Positions 9,533 to 20,602 of a DNA stretch of 64,000 nucleotides are shown here, one piece after another. The stretch is taken from contig NHNY01000002.1 in the NCBI GenBank assembly GCA_002786065.1, forward strand, positions 1,178,001 to 1,242,000, written 5' to 3'. The notes beneath the pieces were generated by a model. The model ran no database searches. It saw only the letters and a list, made by a program, of their open reading frames with translations, and was not told where the DNA came from. Position numbers and translations under genes: made by a program. Origin of the DNA: Microcyclospora pomicola. Its lineage: Eukaryota; Ascomycota; Dothideomycetes; Capnodiales. The stretch's first letter is position 1; every line of letters starts with the position of its first letter.

Positions 9533-11011
9533 TCAGTCAGACTCAACGCCAATCTGCACAGTAATGTCCCAGCGCACTCCCTTTCCATCGGCGACCTGGC
9601 CCCTGATCATCCTGATCACCTTCTCTCGCATACTTACCAGATCTTCACCTCTCAACAGAGAACGACAGCGCAGCTTCACATTCGCCATGCACAGCCCATA
9701 ATGTACCTGCCAGAAGCGTGCTTCCTCAACGCTGCTCGCCCCTGAAGACTGGCCCATCGCAGATATCAGATGTTGTACGCTATTATCGGTAGATGTGTAC
9801 GACATCAGCAGCATATTCGACAGTGATGTGCCGAGGCGTACACCGAAAGTGATCATCAGAATCGCGATGAAGATTGAGAATATGAAATCCACTGACTTGT
9901 ACGCGCTCGGTGAGAGGAAAGGCAGGACAAGCACCAATAAAGAGCATGAAAGTGTCAGGAAATGCGAGGGATTGCCAAGAACCTTACCCCAGCCAGCTAG
10001 CAGCTCGAAGCGCATTGCTCTGCCGATGCGTGCATGGTTCTTAAGCAGCAACGCCGACAGCAGTGTGCTACCAATGGCAAGCAGACTCGCGATGTCTACC
10101 GACCGGCTGGTAACCCGAGAGTGTGCATGCGCAGTGTGCGGGACATGTGAACCTAGGTTTTCCAGGCTGTGTTGTATGCCATGGCTGATGATGTCCAGCC
10201 CCATGAAGGCAATGAAGACTGCCATGCCGAAACCCGCCAAGACATCAATTCGTTCGAGACCGAAGGGATGCTTGATAGAGCTACGTTTCCAGACCTCAAA
10301 ATTGCCCATCACGTCGACAGCCACACATGTGGTAGCACCAGCGGCGTCGAAGAGTAATAGCCTGGAGAGTGCAGTCATTGCGAGGGAACCAGAACCAGAG
10401 AATTGGACGAACGCCGAGACAAGAAAATGACACAAGCACCAAGAAAGTCTGGCAGTCTGATTGGACGTCATGGCGCCCCACGCTTCCTTTCTTGTTGGCA
10501 CGGGTAAGGAAGCTGGGACTGCCAAAGGCTTTCGATTTGCTAGTGGTGCCTGGACTATTGACTCCATGGCGGACGCATGTATTGAGGAGTGTCGATATTT
10601 ATGTCCTTTTCGCCGGCCCATAGCATCGTTGCTGCCTTTTCTAGGTATAGCCTTGCCCGCGACGTATTGCTGCGGTACAAAATTGAAGGGCTGCGATCTG
10701 TCTGCACCGAATTCGGCAAATTGGTGGCTGCCCGGTGTGTTTGGGCTATGCGACACCGTTCGAGGGCTGAAGCCGCCATTGTTTCCAAGCAATGTTGCGC
10801 GGGAGGGCGAGAGCATGGATCCAGCCGGGCGACTTGGAGACTCTGTAAGGCTGCTTTGGCGACTATGGCTGTAGGGATTTCGTGTAGCAGGTGAGTCGAA
10901 TGGATTGACCGCGATGCCCAAGCCATTGGCTTGCTCTAAATCGATCGAAACATCGTCTGAAGGTGGAGTAGGCGTGCGGGGTGGCAGCGGGATAGGCAGG
11001 CTGGAAGCCAT
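9533..11011 (-). CDS. zrg17: Cation diffusion facilitator, Zrg17-type zinc transporter
   Basis: Predicted zinc transporter subunit of the secretory pathway, 492 residues in one exon. The start chosen at 11011 gives MASSLPIPLPP; upstream in-frame ATGs (to 11155) would add an atypical 48 residues. Residues 1-180 are a Ser/Pro-rich cytosolic tail with the basic segment GRRKGHKYRHSS at 132-143. The CDF membrane domain spans about 190-400, with FDAAG, the block AVDVMGNFEVW and the CDF hallmark HPFGLER (248-254); His/Asp-containing segments follow. In yeast, Zrg17 pairs with Msc2 to move zinc into the ER. The wording of the conserved blocks fits Zrg17 better than Msc2 or vacuolar Zrc1, and there is no long His-rich loop. 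Metal and compartment are inferred from the family. Confidence 0.75.
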   Translation of the reverse strand: MASSLPIPLPPRTPTPPSDDVSIDLEQANGLGIAVNPFDSPATRNPYSHSRQSSLTESPSRPAGSMLSPSRATLLGNNGGFSPRTVSHSPNTPGSHQFAEFGADRSQPFNFVPQQYVAGKAIPRKGSNDAMGRRKGHKYRHSSIHASAMESIVQAPLANRKPLAVPASLPVPTRKEAWGAMTSNQTARLSWCLCHFLVSAFVQFSGSGSLAMTALSRLLLFDAAGATTCVAVDVMGNFEVWKRSSIKHPFGLERIDVLAGFGMAVFIAFMGLDIISHGIQHSLENLGSHVPHTAHAHSRVTSRSVDIASLLAIGSTLLSALLLKNHARIGRAMRFELLAGWGKVLGNPSHFLTLSCSLLVLVLPFLSPSAYKSVDFIFSIFIAILMITFGVRLGTSLSNMLLMSYTSTDNSVQHLISAMGQSSGASSVEEARFWQVHYGLCMANVKLRCRSLLRGEDLVSMREKVIRMIRGQVADGKGVRWDITVQIGVESD

Positions 11012-11364
11012 GCCGGCTAGCAATGTGTGGTATATAGCCACGAGCAGAAAGGCTTGTCGTTCATGGAAACAAGTTTGTGATGCCAACACAGGAGAGTGTT
11101 TGGTAGAGGTAGGTGGGATCCGATGTTTATGCAGGTTTAAACTCTGGATCATCAAGGTTAGAATAGTTAGGGGCGCACATGTGATGAGGTAACGCTGCGG
11201 GGGCGCTTAGGGGACCGGGACGACAGCACGCGCGTGTTTAATTGTAGCTCAAGCACGCGTGAATTAGCCATTGAGCGAAGACCAACAGCGTCCAAGATGC
11301 ATGTCAAGTCCTTGACAACACTGGGTTTTCGAAATAATAGATTGGCGAAAAGGTCACTTGCGAC
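11012..11364. promoter_or_regulatory. Bidirectional promoter of zrg17 and the two-TM gene
   Basis: 353 bp between divergent starts. I see no clear zinc-response element. The stretch has GC-rich words (CACGCGTG near 11253) and no coding evidence. Confidence 0.4.
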
Positions 11365-12705
11365 ATGAACGATGAATCCTCCTCAGGTTCAACGTCTGCC
11401 CGGGACAGCATAGAAATGGACACGACTTCGGGTGGCGAGAGAGTTGAGCATCAAGAAGAACCAGATGTAAGATCGCGGAACCAGTCAGGTCCCTCATCAG
11501 TGGCTACTTCAATATCCGATTCCTCGAGCTCCAATGCTTTTCCTGAGTATCACCGACAACCGGACCCTAAGCGCAACTTTTCTGGCAATATCCTTGGTAG
11601 ATTGAGCTTCCTGCGTAGCACTGATGAGTCCGAGACTCAGGCCTCCGGTAGCCAGCACTCGCTAGCAAGCCCTGACGACCAGAGTGCGCGGAGTCGGAAA
11701 AGTGTCGACGATGACTCGCCCAGCATGTCTCCGACCTCCCCAGTGAAGGGCGAGAGTGCAATGGCGGCAGCATTGAAGGTTAGCCGCACTCGCAAGCGCA
11801 AGGGCTCGTTACGAAAGACTGCACTACTAGGAGGTAGGGGCCTAGTCACAGAGGGAAGGGAGAGGCGTAACAGTTTGCTGCGGAGCTCTTCCAACAAGCA
11901 GACGATTCAACAGCCAGTTCGCCACGCCGCGATGCTACTTTCCACTGGGCACACGCATGATACACCTTACCAGATAAAAGATCAGCAAACGCACATAGTG
12001 AAACGGCAGTCAAGCTACGACTCCTCACCAGAAATCCTCGCCGCCAGTGACTCGTCTTGGGCCAGGCCAGCCACAGCACCCACGAATCGTTTGTCGCTCG
12101 TAACAGACCACACGACGCAATTTCCCACCATGCCCTCATCCAAGGAATCACTTGGTAGCCCTGTCGATATCAAGAGCACCACTAGCAATTACAACAGCAC
12201 CACTGATGAAGACGACGTGCTCACCTTCGACCGACCTGTTAACAACAGCCTCGTCGCACCCAGACCTGCCGTCTCCCTCAACAAACCACTCTCGTCTGCC
12301 GCAACAACGTACTTCCCGCCTCCTCTTGACACCCCACTCACACATAGTCGCACATCATCGAAACACCGGCGATCTCCACTGTCACACACCATCAGTTCTT
12401 CTTCTTTAGAGTTCAAGATTGAACCTCACGACTACACGGAGACCGAATATTGGGGCTGGGTCATTCTGTTCGTGACGTGGCTGACTTTCACCGTGGGTAT
12501 GGGATCGTGTCTGGATATCTGGAGCTGGGCGTGGAATGTGGGGAAGACGCCATATGCACCACCCGAGCTGGAAGATGACCCCACTCTGCCCATCGTGGGT
12601 TACTACCCGGCGCTGATAGTGCTGACGGGAGTGGTGGCATGGTGCTGGATCACCGTGGCTTGGGTCGGTATGAAGTACTTCCGACATGCGAAGATCGAGG
12701 TATGA
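11365..12705 (+). CDS. Uncharacterised protein with two C-terminal TM segments
   Basis: 446 residues, single exon, ATG at 11365. Residues 1-355 are Ser/Thr-rich and probably disordered, with many SP/TP dipeptides and basic stretches (SRTRKRKGSLRKTALLGGRG) that suggest phosphorylation. The C-terminus has two hydrophobic segments: about 361-382 (beginning YWGWVILFVTWLTF) and 408-433 (beginning PIVGYYPALIVLTG), followed by a short basic end KYFRHAKIEV. The even tone of the membrane part compared with the loose N-terminus suggests a conserved fungal membrane protein, but I recognise no named family. The two segments would place both termini on the same side of the membrane. Confidence 0.7.
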   Translation: MNDESSSGSTSARDSIEMDTTSGGERVEHQEEPDVRSRNQSGPSSVATSISDSSSSNAFPEYHRQPDPKRNFSGNILGRLSFLRSTDESETQASGSQHSLASPDDQSARSRKSVDDDSPSMSPTSPVKGESAMAAALKVSRTRKRKGSLRKTALLGGRGLVTEGRERRNSLLRSSSNKQTIQQPVRHAAMLLSTGHTHDTPYQIKDQQTHIVKRQSSYDSSPEILAASDSSWARPATAPTNRLSLVTDHTTQFPTMPSSKESLGSPVDIKSTTSNYNSTTDEDDVLTFDRPVNNSLVAPRPAVSLNKPLSSAATTYFPPPLDTPLTHSRTSSKHRRSPLSHTISSSSLEFKIEPHDYTETEYWGWVILFVTWLTFTVGMGSCLDIWSWAWNVGKTPYAPPELEDDPTLPIVGYYPALIVLTGVVAWCWITVAWVGMKYFRHAKIEV

Positions 12706-13547
12706 AAGCTCGGCAAAGCAGCAGAAAACCCGATAAAGGTGGCTATGAACAGAGCTATATGCCTTCAAGTCAGGCACGACAGACTACATCCTCGATTCAA
12801 CAGCTTTAAAGCGGGTCGCTTGACGCGAGTCGAGCATTGAAGCAGTTAGCAAGTGCTTCACCGCTTCGACATACGCATTTGCGTGCCTAGCATCATGAGA
12901 CCTGGCAGAGACACAGGTTTCCATTGGCAGTCCAGCCTTGCGAAACGGCCACTGGGAGTGCACATCTTCTGTAAATGGTACCCGCTTACTCGAGATCAAG
13001 AAGTCACATGCAATCAGGACAGCTTCCAAGGCTGATCAACGCCTATTGAAGCAGGTCGGCCTACGACATTAAGGACATCCGGACAAGGGATGAAGTTCCT
13101 GGGTGATCGGTAGCTACAACGACGTCCGGGAAGCAAGATCGCCATGTACAGGTGTTTTAACAAAAATACCCCGAAGGCTGGTCGATCGACCATTCTCTAG
13201 GCGCAAAGCCTCTGTATACACTTATAGCAGAGATTTGGTCAGAAGCAATGACACGAGGTTGTGGATTGGATTGAACGAGTGGCGGCGGACATGATAGCTG
13301 AGCAGGGGGTTCACGCGACCAAATCTAGCCTTTGATTGGGTTCGATGTCGCTATTCATTCAAGCATTTCAAGCCAGTCTCTGAAGCGAGAATGAAAGCGG
13401 CGTGCGCAAAATGCAGCATTAATGCAATACCTTGCCAGGGTTGAGTGCTTACTTGTACATAGACACTACCGTTACATGTAAATGATAATGCTGGAAGCAT
13501 CTAATACGACAGACATGATGCTATCTTTCGCTCATAATCGTGGAAGT
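12706..13547. other. Convergent intergenic region
   Basis: 842 bp between the 3' ends of the two-TM gene and rpt6. An 81-codon minus-strand frame at 12784-13029 and several smaller ones show no domain and no splice-supported extension. I see no RNA gene. Confidence 0.4.
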
Positions 13548-14774
13548 CTACTTCCATAGCTTGCTCAAGCTCATCTCCTTGTCATCGTGCTTCTGCAGCA
13601 CCTTGGCTGTTGCGAGCTCGAAATCTTCTTGTGTAACATGCACACGTCGTTCGCGAAGTGCGTACATGCCAGCTTCGGTGCACACACCCTTCAACTCTGC
13701 TCCCGAACACCCATTCATCCGCTCTGCGATCTTGGTCAAGTTGATGCCACGAGTGAGGTTCATGGAGCGACTGTGAATGCGCAAAATGTCGGCACGAGCC
13801 TCGGTCGTGGGTGGAGGGAACTCGATCTTACGATCTATCCGTCCAGGACGAAGCAGTGCTGGGTCGAGAATGTCCAAACGATTGGTGGCCATGATGACCT
13901 TGATGTTCTTCGTCGGCTCGAATCCATCTAGTTGATTTAGCAATTCCAGCATAGTGCGTTGCACCTCCGAATCTCCACCAGACGAGCCTTCAATACGCGA
14001 GGAACCAATACTGTCGATCTCATCCATGAAGATGATGGAAGGCGCATGCTCTCGGGCCATGACGAACAGCTCGCGCACCATGCGGCTGCCCTCGCCAATG
14101 TACTTCTGCACCAATTCACTTCCTGACACTCGGATGAATTTGCAGTCTGTGTGATGCGCTACTGCTCTCGCCAATAAAGTTTTACCAGTTCCTGGAGGGC
14201 CATAGAGTAGGACACCTTTCGGTTGTGCGATTCCAAGAGACTCGAAGAGTTCTGGGTGTTTCAGGCCAAGCTCAATGACTTCTTTGATTTGTTTGATCTG
14301 CTCATCCAACCCTCCGATCATGTCGTACGTGCTGTCCGGTACCTTTTCCACCATCATGAGAGAGACAAGTGGGTCAACGGAGGATGGAAGGAGAGAAGAG
14401 AGCTTGTATGAATCTGACAGAAGTGTCACACGTTTGCCGGCTGTGAGTTTCGAGATGTCGATGTTGTCCGCCACATCAACCACTGTTCTTGAGGTCAGCC
14501 ACGAATACATGTTACTGCTGCAATCATGGTATCACGCACCATATTTGCCTTCAGGATGCACCTTCACCAGCACTTTCTTCGTCCCCATGACCTTTACCAC
14601 TTCTCCGACATAGCTTCCTGGTTGCTGCAACAAGCCAAGCTCTTCTCTGAGTAACCTTACTCTGCTGTTGTACTCATTTCGCTGTGCCTCTAGTCGTCGG
14701 AGTACGGATTGTCCTTGTATGATCTCGAGCTTCATGCTCTCGATCTTGTTCTGGTAGAAAGTGTCGAGCGCCAT
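13548..14774 (-). CDS. rpt6: 26S proteasome regulatory ATPase Rpt6
   Basis: AAA ATPase subunit of the 19S base; with Rpt1-5 it unfolds ubiquitinated substrates. Two exons, 14774-14540 and 14482-13548, give 389 residues, the usual family length. The 57-nt intron (GTGCGT...AACAG) joins PEGKY to VVDVADNID exactly as in other Rpt6 proteins. An N-terminal coiled coil (1-60) and OB domain precede the AAA module: Walker A GPPGTGKT, Walker B IIFMDEID, sensor MATNR and the arginine-finger segment [11 protein letters not shown]. The C-terminus SKLWK is typical of Rpt6. It is divergent from the 15236 gene, with 461 bp between the starts. Confidence 0.97.
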
Positions 14775-15235
14775 CGTGGCGGCACAGGCGGAGGAAATGA
14801 GAATAACAGTGATGTGAGGCGAGACGCAGTGCCGAGAGGTCGAAGGCGTGAAGTGAGAAGATCTAATAGTGGTGAGACGTGTTTGGGGTTGTGGATGTCG
14901 TTGATGGCAGCTGGAGGCACGCGAGGTGATGCGTTCCTGCGGCTGCAGCCGCACCTCTGCTTTACAGTAGATGCGGCCTACGACGAGGCATCGACATTAT
15001 ATTCATCGGCGGCGACGTCTTCACGGGGAGTTTCAACAAAACAATCACTCTTGGTGTTGAGTCTGTGTTTTATTTGATTTGATTTGAGTGGCACAATTTC
15101 TTTGCTGAAGTGCGTCTTACAGGAGATATGTTCTCTTAGACCACCAGAAGCTCCAGAATTTCCCGGAACGAAAGACTACACCACCTACCTTACCTATTAT
15201 TACATGCGAGACCATCTCATCTTAGCTTGATAACC
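14775..15235. promoter_or_regulatory. Bidirectional promoter of rpt6 and the 15236 gene
   Basis: 461 bp between divergent starts. No PACE element (GGTGGCAAA), the yeast proteasome box, was seen close to the rpt6 start. There is no coding support. Confidence 0.4.
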
Positions 15236-16501
15236 ATGGCCTCACCACAACCCTTCCACGTCCGCAAAGCTGTCAACGCACTGGCAAGAAACAAAATACT
15301 ACTCCAAACAACGAAGCGCAACCTGAGCATCACTCCCCAATATAGAGATGCTGACACGATCTCGATCGACGAGGAGCCCATGACTGCGGACGAGACCATG
15401 CGTTACCTCCAATACAACGACCAGGTTCTCCTTCGCGACACTCATTCCGCGCTGAACACCTATCTCCGCCAAGTTCGCGCCCTCAGCGACTTTGCCAGTG
15501 AACATGCTGCCACGAAGCTCCTGCCGTCCCAACCTCGGCGGACATACCGTCTGTCCGCGATGCGTGTGCGAGCGCAGGAGGTGGGCACCGCCTGGAAGAA
15601 TGCGCTCCGCCAAGGCACGGTGCTGAAGGAGCACCTGACGGATCTGCAGATGGCGCCGTACAAAGAGGACATGGACGAGCAGCTGCGCGTATGGGAGCGC
15701 GAGATCGCGCTGATGGATGACTACGAGGTCTTGGACCTGTACCAGAGCTCAGATCTGGAGGATGCGGCCAAGCTTGCTCGGCTGACGAAGCAGGTCAACG
15801 CGCTGCATAAGCGTGTGAACGCCGCGGCCGGCCTAGAGGGTGCAGAGGAATCGCAGCATTACCCTGGTGCGGTCGCGAGCCCTTTCGCGAAGCAAAGCGG
15901 GACAGAGACCGTAGAGGGCAAAGGAGGCGCGAAGCAGGAGCAGGGTCAGGCATGGGGGATCCGCAAGCAAGCACGCACCCCGGCTGCCGCCGCGAATGCC
16001 GCCGAAGCAAAGGCCGGAGACACCTCCGCTACCACGCAGTACGCGCCGCCAGCTTCTGCAATGAAGAAAGTCTTCTCAGTTGACCGTCGGGACAAGTCGA
16101 GCGAGAAGCCCAGCAGCACGTCTAGTCGACGATCGCGACGCGAGCGCACGTCTCCGACTCGGGATGCCGGTAAGGAAAAACTTCCAGCGAGGTCTCCACG
16201 AAGAGTCTTTAGCAAATCAGCTTTACCAGACCCAGCTGCATCTAAAAAGGAAGACACTGTGGCGGTGAGCCCGGGAACATCGACGAAGGTGAACAAGACG
16301 GCCGCGAGTCCCGAGGCATCATCGTCTGCGAAAGTGAACACGACGGCCGCGAGTCCTGAGCCATCAACCTCTGCGGAACCCACGCCGAAAATTACACCTG
16401 CGACTTCGTCGCTCATGGCGCGTCACAAGAGTCTGGCGGAAGAACAGCGGCGTCTGGAAGCGGATATGCTGAAGGGGTCAGTCGGTGCAAAATCGCAGTA
16501 G
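15236..16501 (+). CDS. Uncharacterised protein with possible mitochondrial presequence
   Basis: 421 residues, single exon; the ATG at 15236 has an ACC context. The N-terminus (MASPQPFHVRKAVNALAR and on to about residue 32) is basic, lacks acids and looks like a mitochondrial presequence. Residues 40-200 are helical and charged, with a conserved-looking block (LLRDTHSALNTYLRQVRALSDFA) and a short coiled coil. From about 210 the protein is low-complexity: Ala/Ser/Pro/Lys-rich with two near-identical copies of a unit reading KVN(K/T)TAASPE(A/P)S near residues 350-375. It ends in a charged helix (SLAEEQRRLEADML). I do not recognise the family. Localisation is inferred from composition only. Confidence 0.65.
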   Translation: MASPQPFHVRKAVNALARNKILLQTTKRNLSITPQYRDADTISIDEEPMTADETMRYLQYNDQVLLRDTHSALNTYLRQVRALSDFASEHAATKLLPSQPRRTYRLSAMRVRAQEVGTAWKNALRQGTVLKEHLTDLQMAPYKEDMDEQLRVWEREIALMDDYEVLDLYQSSDLEDAAKLARLTKQVNALHKRVNAAAGLEGAEESQHYPGAVASPFAKQSGTETVEGKGGAKQEQGQAWGIRKQARTPAAAANAAEAKAGDTSATTQYAPPASAMKKVFSVDRRDKSSEKPSSTSSRRSRRERTSPTRDAGKEKLPARSPRRVFSKSALPDPAASKKEDTVAVSPGTSTKVNKTAASPEASSSAKVNTTAASPEPSTSAEPTPKITPATSSLMARHKSLAEEQRRLEADMLKGSVGAKSQ

Positions 16502-16838
16502 AGACAGGGCCGTGATCAAATATAGATTAGACACGTGGAGATGTACGCTGGTATAACACAATAACCATATTGAGCGCGATGAAGAGAATATAGAATGAGC
16601 AGTCCAGTGTGTAATGTTGCAGCAAAGGCGCCCGATCGCAACGTACCGAACGTAAGAAAGACAATCTGGCCGTTTGAGTTTTTATATTTTCTCCTTCGTG
16701 GCAACCAACAAGCAAATCGCAGCATCAAGAAATCTCACATCGAAAGCATGCTTTCCACCACTACTTCCACCCATACCGTGCTCATGTGCGAAAGCGACAT
16801 TCCCAACACGAGACATCAGGAGCCCCTGCCGTCTTGTC
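16502..16838. other. Convergent intergenic region
   Basis: 337 bp between convergent 3' ends. I see no gene or repeat; it presumably carries both 3' UTRs and polyadenylation signals. Confidence 0.4.
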
Positions 16839-19486
16839 TTAGCTAGACGTGGCACCTCCAATGTCGCTCTGCGCATCCGTGCTAGGATAGAAGAACGCAC
16901 AAATAGCGATGATGACGTAACCAGCAATGAGCAGGCTTCCTTCGAGGTAATTGCTACGACCGTCCAACACCAAAAAGTTGATGATGAAGGCGGTAACGAA
17001 CAGACTGACGGTCTCGAAGATGTTGAAGTACAGGCTCATCTCGGTGTTCAAGATCCAGCCAAGCAAGACGACAACAGGGGTGACGAAGAGGGCGATCTGG
17101 ATGCTAGAGCCGAGCGCAACGCCGATCGCGAGATCCATCTTGTTCTTGGCGGCGACCGTGACAGCTGTCACGTGCTCAGCTGCGTTTCCAACGATTGGCA
17201 GAATGATCAGACCAATGAATGCTTCCGAGACAGCGCTACCGTCTCCGACCATGTCCGGGATGGCTTCGACCATGAACTCCGCGCACACGGCGACCAGGGC
17301 GGTGGAGCAGAGCAACAAGACAACTGCAGCAGTGCGAGACATATCCGGCTCATCTCCATCATCGCTAGCAGTATCGTCAGTATCCCGCGACTTGGTCTTA
17401 GCAAGTTGCGCGCGCTGGTGCTGGTACGGGGGCAGGGGATCGGTGCGCGTAACGTGCGTGGCTGGTGCCGTGGTCGATGGCTGACTGGATGTCCTCTCAT
17501 TAAGGCGGTCTGGAAGAGAGTTGGCGCGACGAATTTGGCGGCTACCATCAGTCTTAGTCCGAGACAGCTGAGTAGGACGGCGGATAGGTTCAGGTTTGGG
17601 AGCTGGCTGAGTGAACACAGTATTCGAAAGCATTTTAGGAAGCGCAGGCCTGAAAGAGGCACGAGCCGGAAGGCCACGCATATTGAACGGCAACCTTCCC
17701 GCTGAAGTCTGGTCCATATTCTGGCTCTGATCACTGATGGGGACCACTTGGACTTGATCGGCGAATTCGACCTTGGGCGCCGCGGGAGTTTGCTTCTCGT
17801 CATCGACAGCAACTTCGGTGGCTGGCTCCTGGGAAATTTCCTTCTCGTTGTCGTTGAGCTGCTGTCGTTTCTTGCCGTGTTTCTTGTGGCGGTGCTTTTT
17901 ATGGTGCTTCTTACGCTCGGGAGACTTTGGACCTTCCTGGTCAGGCGAATGCGCCTCGTCATTAGGAACGACAAAATCACGGACCCGCGGCTGACCACCG
18001 TGTTCGTTATCAGCGTCTCCTTCATCTGCGCTTGCAATCGCACCCAAGGTGGTGCCGCGGCCAGATGGCATGGTCGTGACTTGCGACTCCCAATAGTTGC
18101 CTTGGCGTTCAGTGGTTGACGGTGAGCTCAAAGCCGAGTGCACGATTGACGATTGCGTAGTGCTACTAGCGCTCGACTTGCGGCGGCGGCGATTGAACAT
18201 CTTATTTCTAATCTTCTTGCCTTTGGTGATGATGGAGCCAGATCCGGAGGTATCAGAATCGGAACTGTCAGAGCTACTATCGTCAGAAGAAGACGACGAC
18301 GACCCCAGCATATCGTGGAGCACACCCGGATGCGACTCCTCATCGATGATATCCTGAGGTGTACTTTCGTACATGTATGCATGAGACTTGAGCTGAAACA
18401 GCAGATACAGGACGTAGACGATGAGCAGGATCACACTGGTGCCACGGCTGACCTTAAGCACGGCAAGGTTCGCAGCATCCGCGTTGTTCGTGTTGAATGT
18501 TGCGTGGAATGCAGTCTATAAAAACGTTAATTGATGCTTTAACGCTGTCGACCTAGTCGAAGTGGACTTACTGGTAGCAATAGACTCATGACGCTCAGAC
18601 TGAGCAGACAGGCACTCATCTGTGTCACCGTGCTGTTGTAGACCTGTTCACGGAAACGCAATCCACCAAGGAGAATAGCCATGCCCAGAATCAACAGCAG
18701 ATTGGCCAGAATAGATCCCAAGATAGAGGCTTGTACGATGCGGATTTCGTTCTTGACCAAAGCAATGATAAAGATGATCAATTCTACAGCGTTACCAAAC
18801 GAAACGTTCAGGAGTGCACCAAGAGTATCTCCCAAACGCGAAGCCACATTTTCTGTAGCATGAGTGAGCATACCAGCAAGCGGGATAATGGCAATCGCGT
18901 TCATGGCGAAAATGATGGCGGGACTGGCGCCGATGGCTTCCATGACGATGCCAATAGGCACGAAAATGAGAAGTACGTTGACCCAAGAGTGGAAGATTGC
19001 ATTCTTGGTGTGCTTGCCAAAGCGTTTGCATCCTGCAAGCATACGTGCAGGCATTTTGGGTTTGGGTTGGTTGTTTTCATCCGCTGATGGGTCTAAGGTG
19101 GGATCTCCAGAGCCCGCAGCTTCGGACTTGAGCGGAGGTGGAGCTGCAGGGGGTGTATTTGGCAACGCTGCGTCTGGAGTGGTCTTGTACGAGGTTGCCT
19201 CAAGACCACCTCCGCCGTGACCGGGCACTCCATGACTGTTTGCGTGATAGGGCAGGCCGCCATTGCGTGGCAGTTCCTGTTGCTGCGAAGGCTGCTGCGA
19301 CAACCCACGCGCATTCTTCTCCTCGTTTAGCCCGCCAGCTTGGGGGAAAGTCTCGGCGCGCGAGGCGTGTAGGGGGAGGATAGGCTCGCCAGGTTGGTTC
19401 GAGGGACTCGAGTTGGTCCGTCCGGCAAAGAGTCTGGCCTGAGAACGATAACGGTCTGGTCGTAAGAGGTCAGAGATTTTTCCCAT
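16839..19486 (-). CDS. vcx1: Vacuolar-type Ca2+/H+ exchanger (VCX1/CAX) with very large central loop
   Basis: Proton-driven calcium exchanger of the CAX family, probably vacuolar, 863 residues from two exons (19486-18572 and 18515-16839; 56-nt GTAAGT...TATAG intron). The first alpha-repeat contains SFGNAVELIIF at about 229-239, followed by ILGSILANLLLILG; the second contains GNAAEHVTAV from 748 and ALGSSIQIALF. Typical fungal Vcx1 proteins have about 400-450 residues. The excess is a disordered cytosolic N-terminus of about 140 residues and an insertion of about 340 residues (356-696) between the two halves. The insertion is Ser/Asp-rich, then Lys/His-rich (HKKHRHKKHGKKR), then Ser/Pro-rich. 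CAX proteins usually have an acidic regulatory loop at this place, but a short one. The start at 19486 gives MGKISDLLRP; an upstream in-frame ATG at 19669 is less likely. Confidence 0.9.
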
Positions 19487-20602
19487 CGGCGTATGTGAAG
19501 CCCGAATCTTGGACGGAGCGCGTGTGGAGGGAGAGTAGAGGAGGGTAGAAACAAGGGTGGTGGGAGGTGATGGGGAGTGCGAGGGTATGATGTTGGACGC
19601 TGTATCACCGGTACTCTGGATCCGGCAGCCACATGCAGGCAGCACAGTCAGCCGGCTAGCGTCTCGCAAGCATAACCTAACACTGACGACCGACCAAGCA
19701 GCGGGATGCAGTATATGTGGCCTATGCTTGGCGCTGACGACGGGTGGTCAGCTGGGAGCGGGGGAAGACTCACGCATTTCAGATCCGTGAATGGATGGAA
19801 GACTGTCCAGGGCGGATCTGGATGGTCTCCGTTGACTGTGAATGGGTTGCGTTGGTAGAACGTGTGGTCAGGACCTGCAAGGAGCCGACGTTGTAAGGTA
19901 ATTACTGCTCGCCACAGTGGCGCAGGCTTGCAGGCTTGGAAATGCCACTAGAATCACCACCACGAATAATGAACGTCAGTATATCAGTTCCCGCCCGTTG
20001 ACGTCGTGAATATAGGGACAACGAACCCGTTTATACGGCTGCTGACCCGTCATCATACTAGCTCATCACTCCATATCGTCCGCGGGACTGACAAGAATGG
20101 GTGGAGGGTAAGTATCGTCTTCGGCTCTAGACCCAGGCGCAGTCATGAGCTATGTGGGCTGTGCTAGCGGTCGAGCCGCTATTCTATCACGTCCTGATGT
20201 AGCGTACCATGCTACTAGAACAGATGATAACGCAGATGAGGGGTACACCATCAGATAGGGATTGGATCTTGGCAGCACGTCTACACCACTACAGTGGCGG
20301 GGAGGGGAGTCGATGGCTTCACCACGTGACGTAGGCGTGGCAAAAGGCACAAATACCTCATTGATCCTCACGTTTCCCTTCTTTTGGTTGGCGTGGTAGG
20401 ATATGGGGCAAGCATGATTGATGCGGTGTCCAGGCCGATGTCGATCAGTAATACCTGAATTGGCATTTATGAAATATCACTGATTTGCGTGTAGGAGCAT
20501 CTCGGATGCAGCATGGAATCTGCACCTTGCAAGATAAGATGGCGCGAAAACTGGTCTATGTTCTATTGTATACCAGACATTACTCCTTGCGAGAACGCAC
20601 TC
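19487..20602. promoter_or_regulatory. Upstream region of the Ca2+/H+ exchanger gene
   Basis: 1.1 kb between the exchanger start and the stop codon of the MFS gene, both on the minus strand. It has no supported gene. It contains a CDRE-like word at 19917-19924 and an E-box-like CACGTG fused to ACGT at about 20323-20331. Confidence 0.45.
19917..19924 (+). promoter_or_regulatory. CDRE-like site GTGGCGCA (Crz1 consensus)
   Basis: The word matches the calcineurin-dependent response element GNGGC(G/T)CA, 431 bp upstream of the calcium exchanger start. Yeast Crz1 binds this consensus and controls calcium-homeostasis genes. A single degenerate 8-mer match can be chance, so the role is a hypothesis. 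Confidence 0.25.

Noticed and set aside
16674-17705. 343-codon plus-strand frame
   Set aside because: Lies antisense to the well-supported Ca2+/H+ exchanger exon; composition reflects the reverse of that gene.
17207-18043. 278-codon minus-strand frame
   Set aside because: Alternative frame of the exchanger loop exon; the true frame links both conserved CAX repeats.
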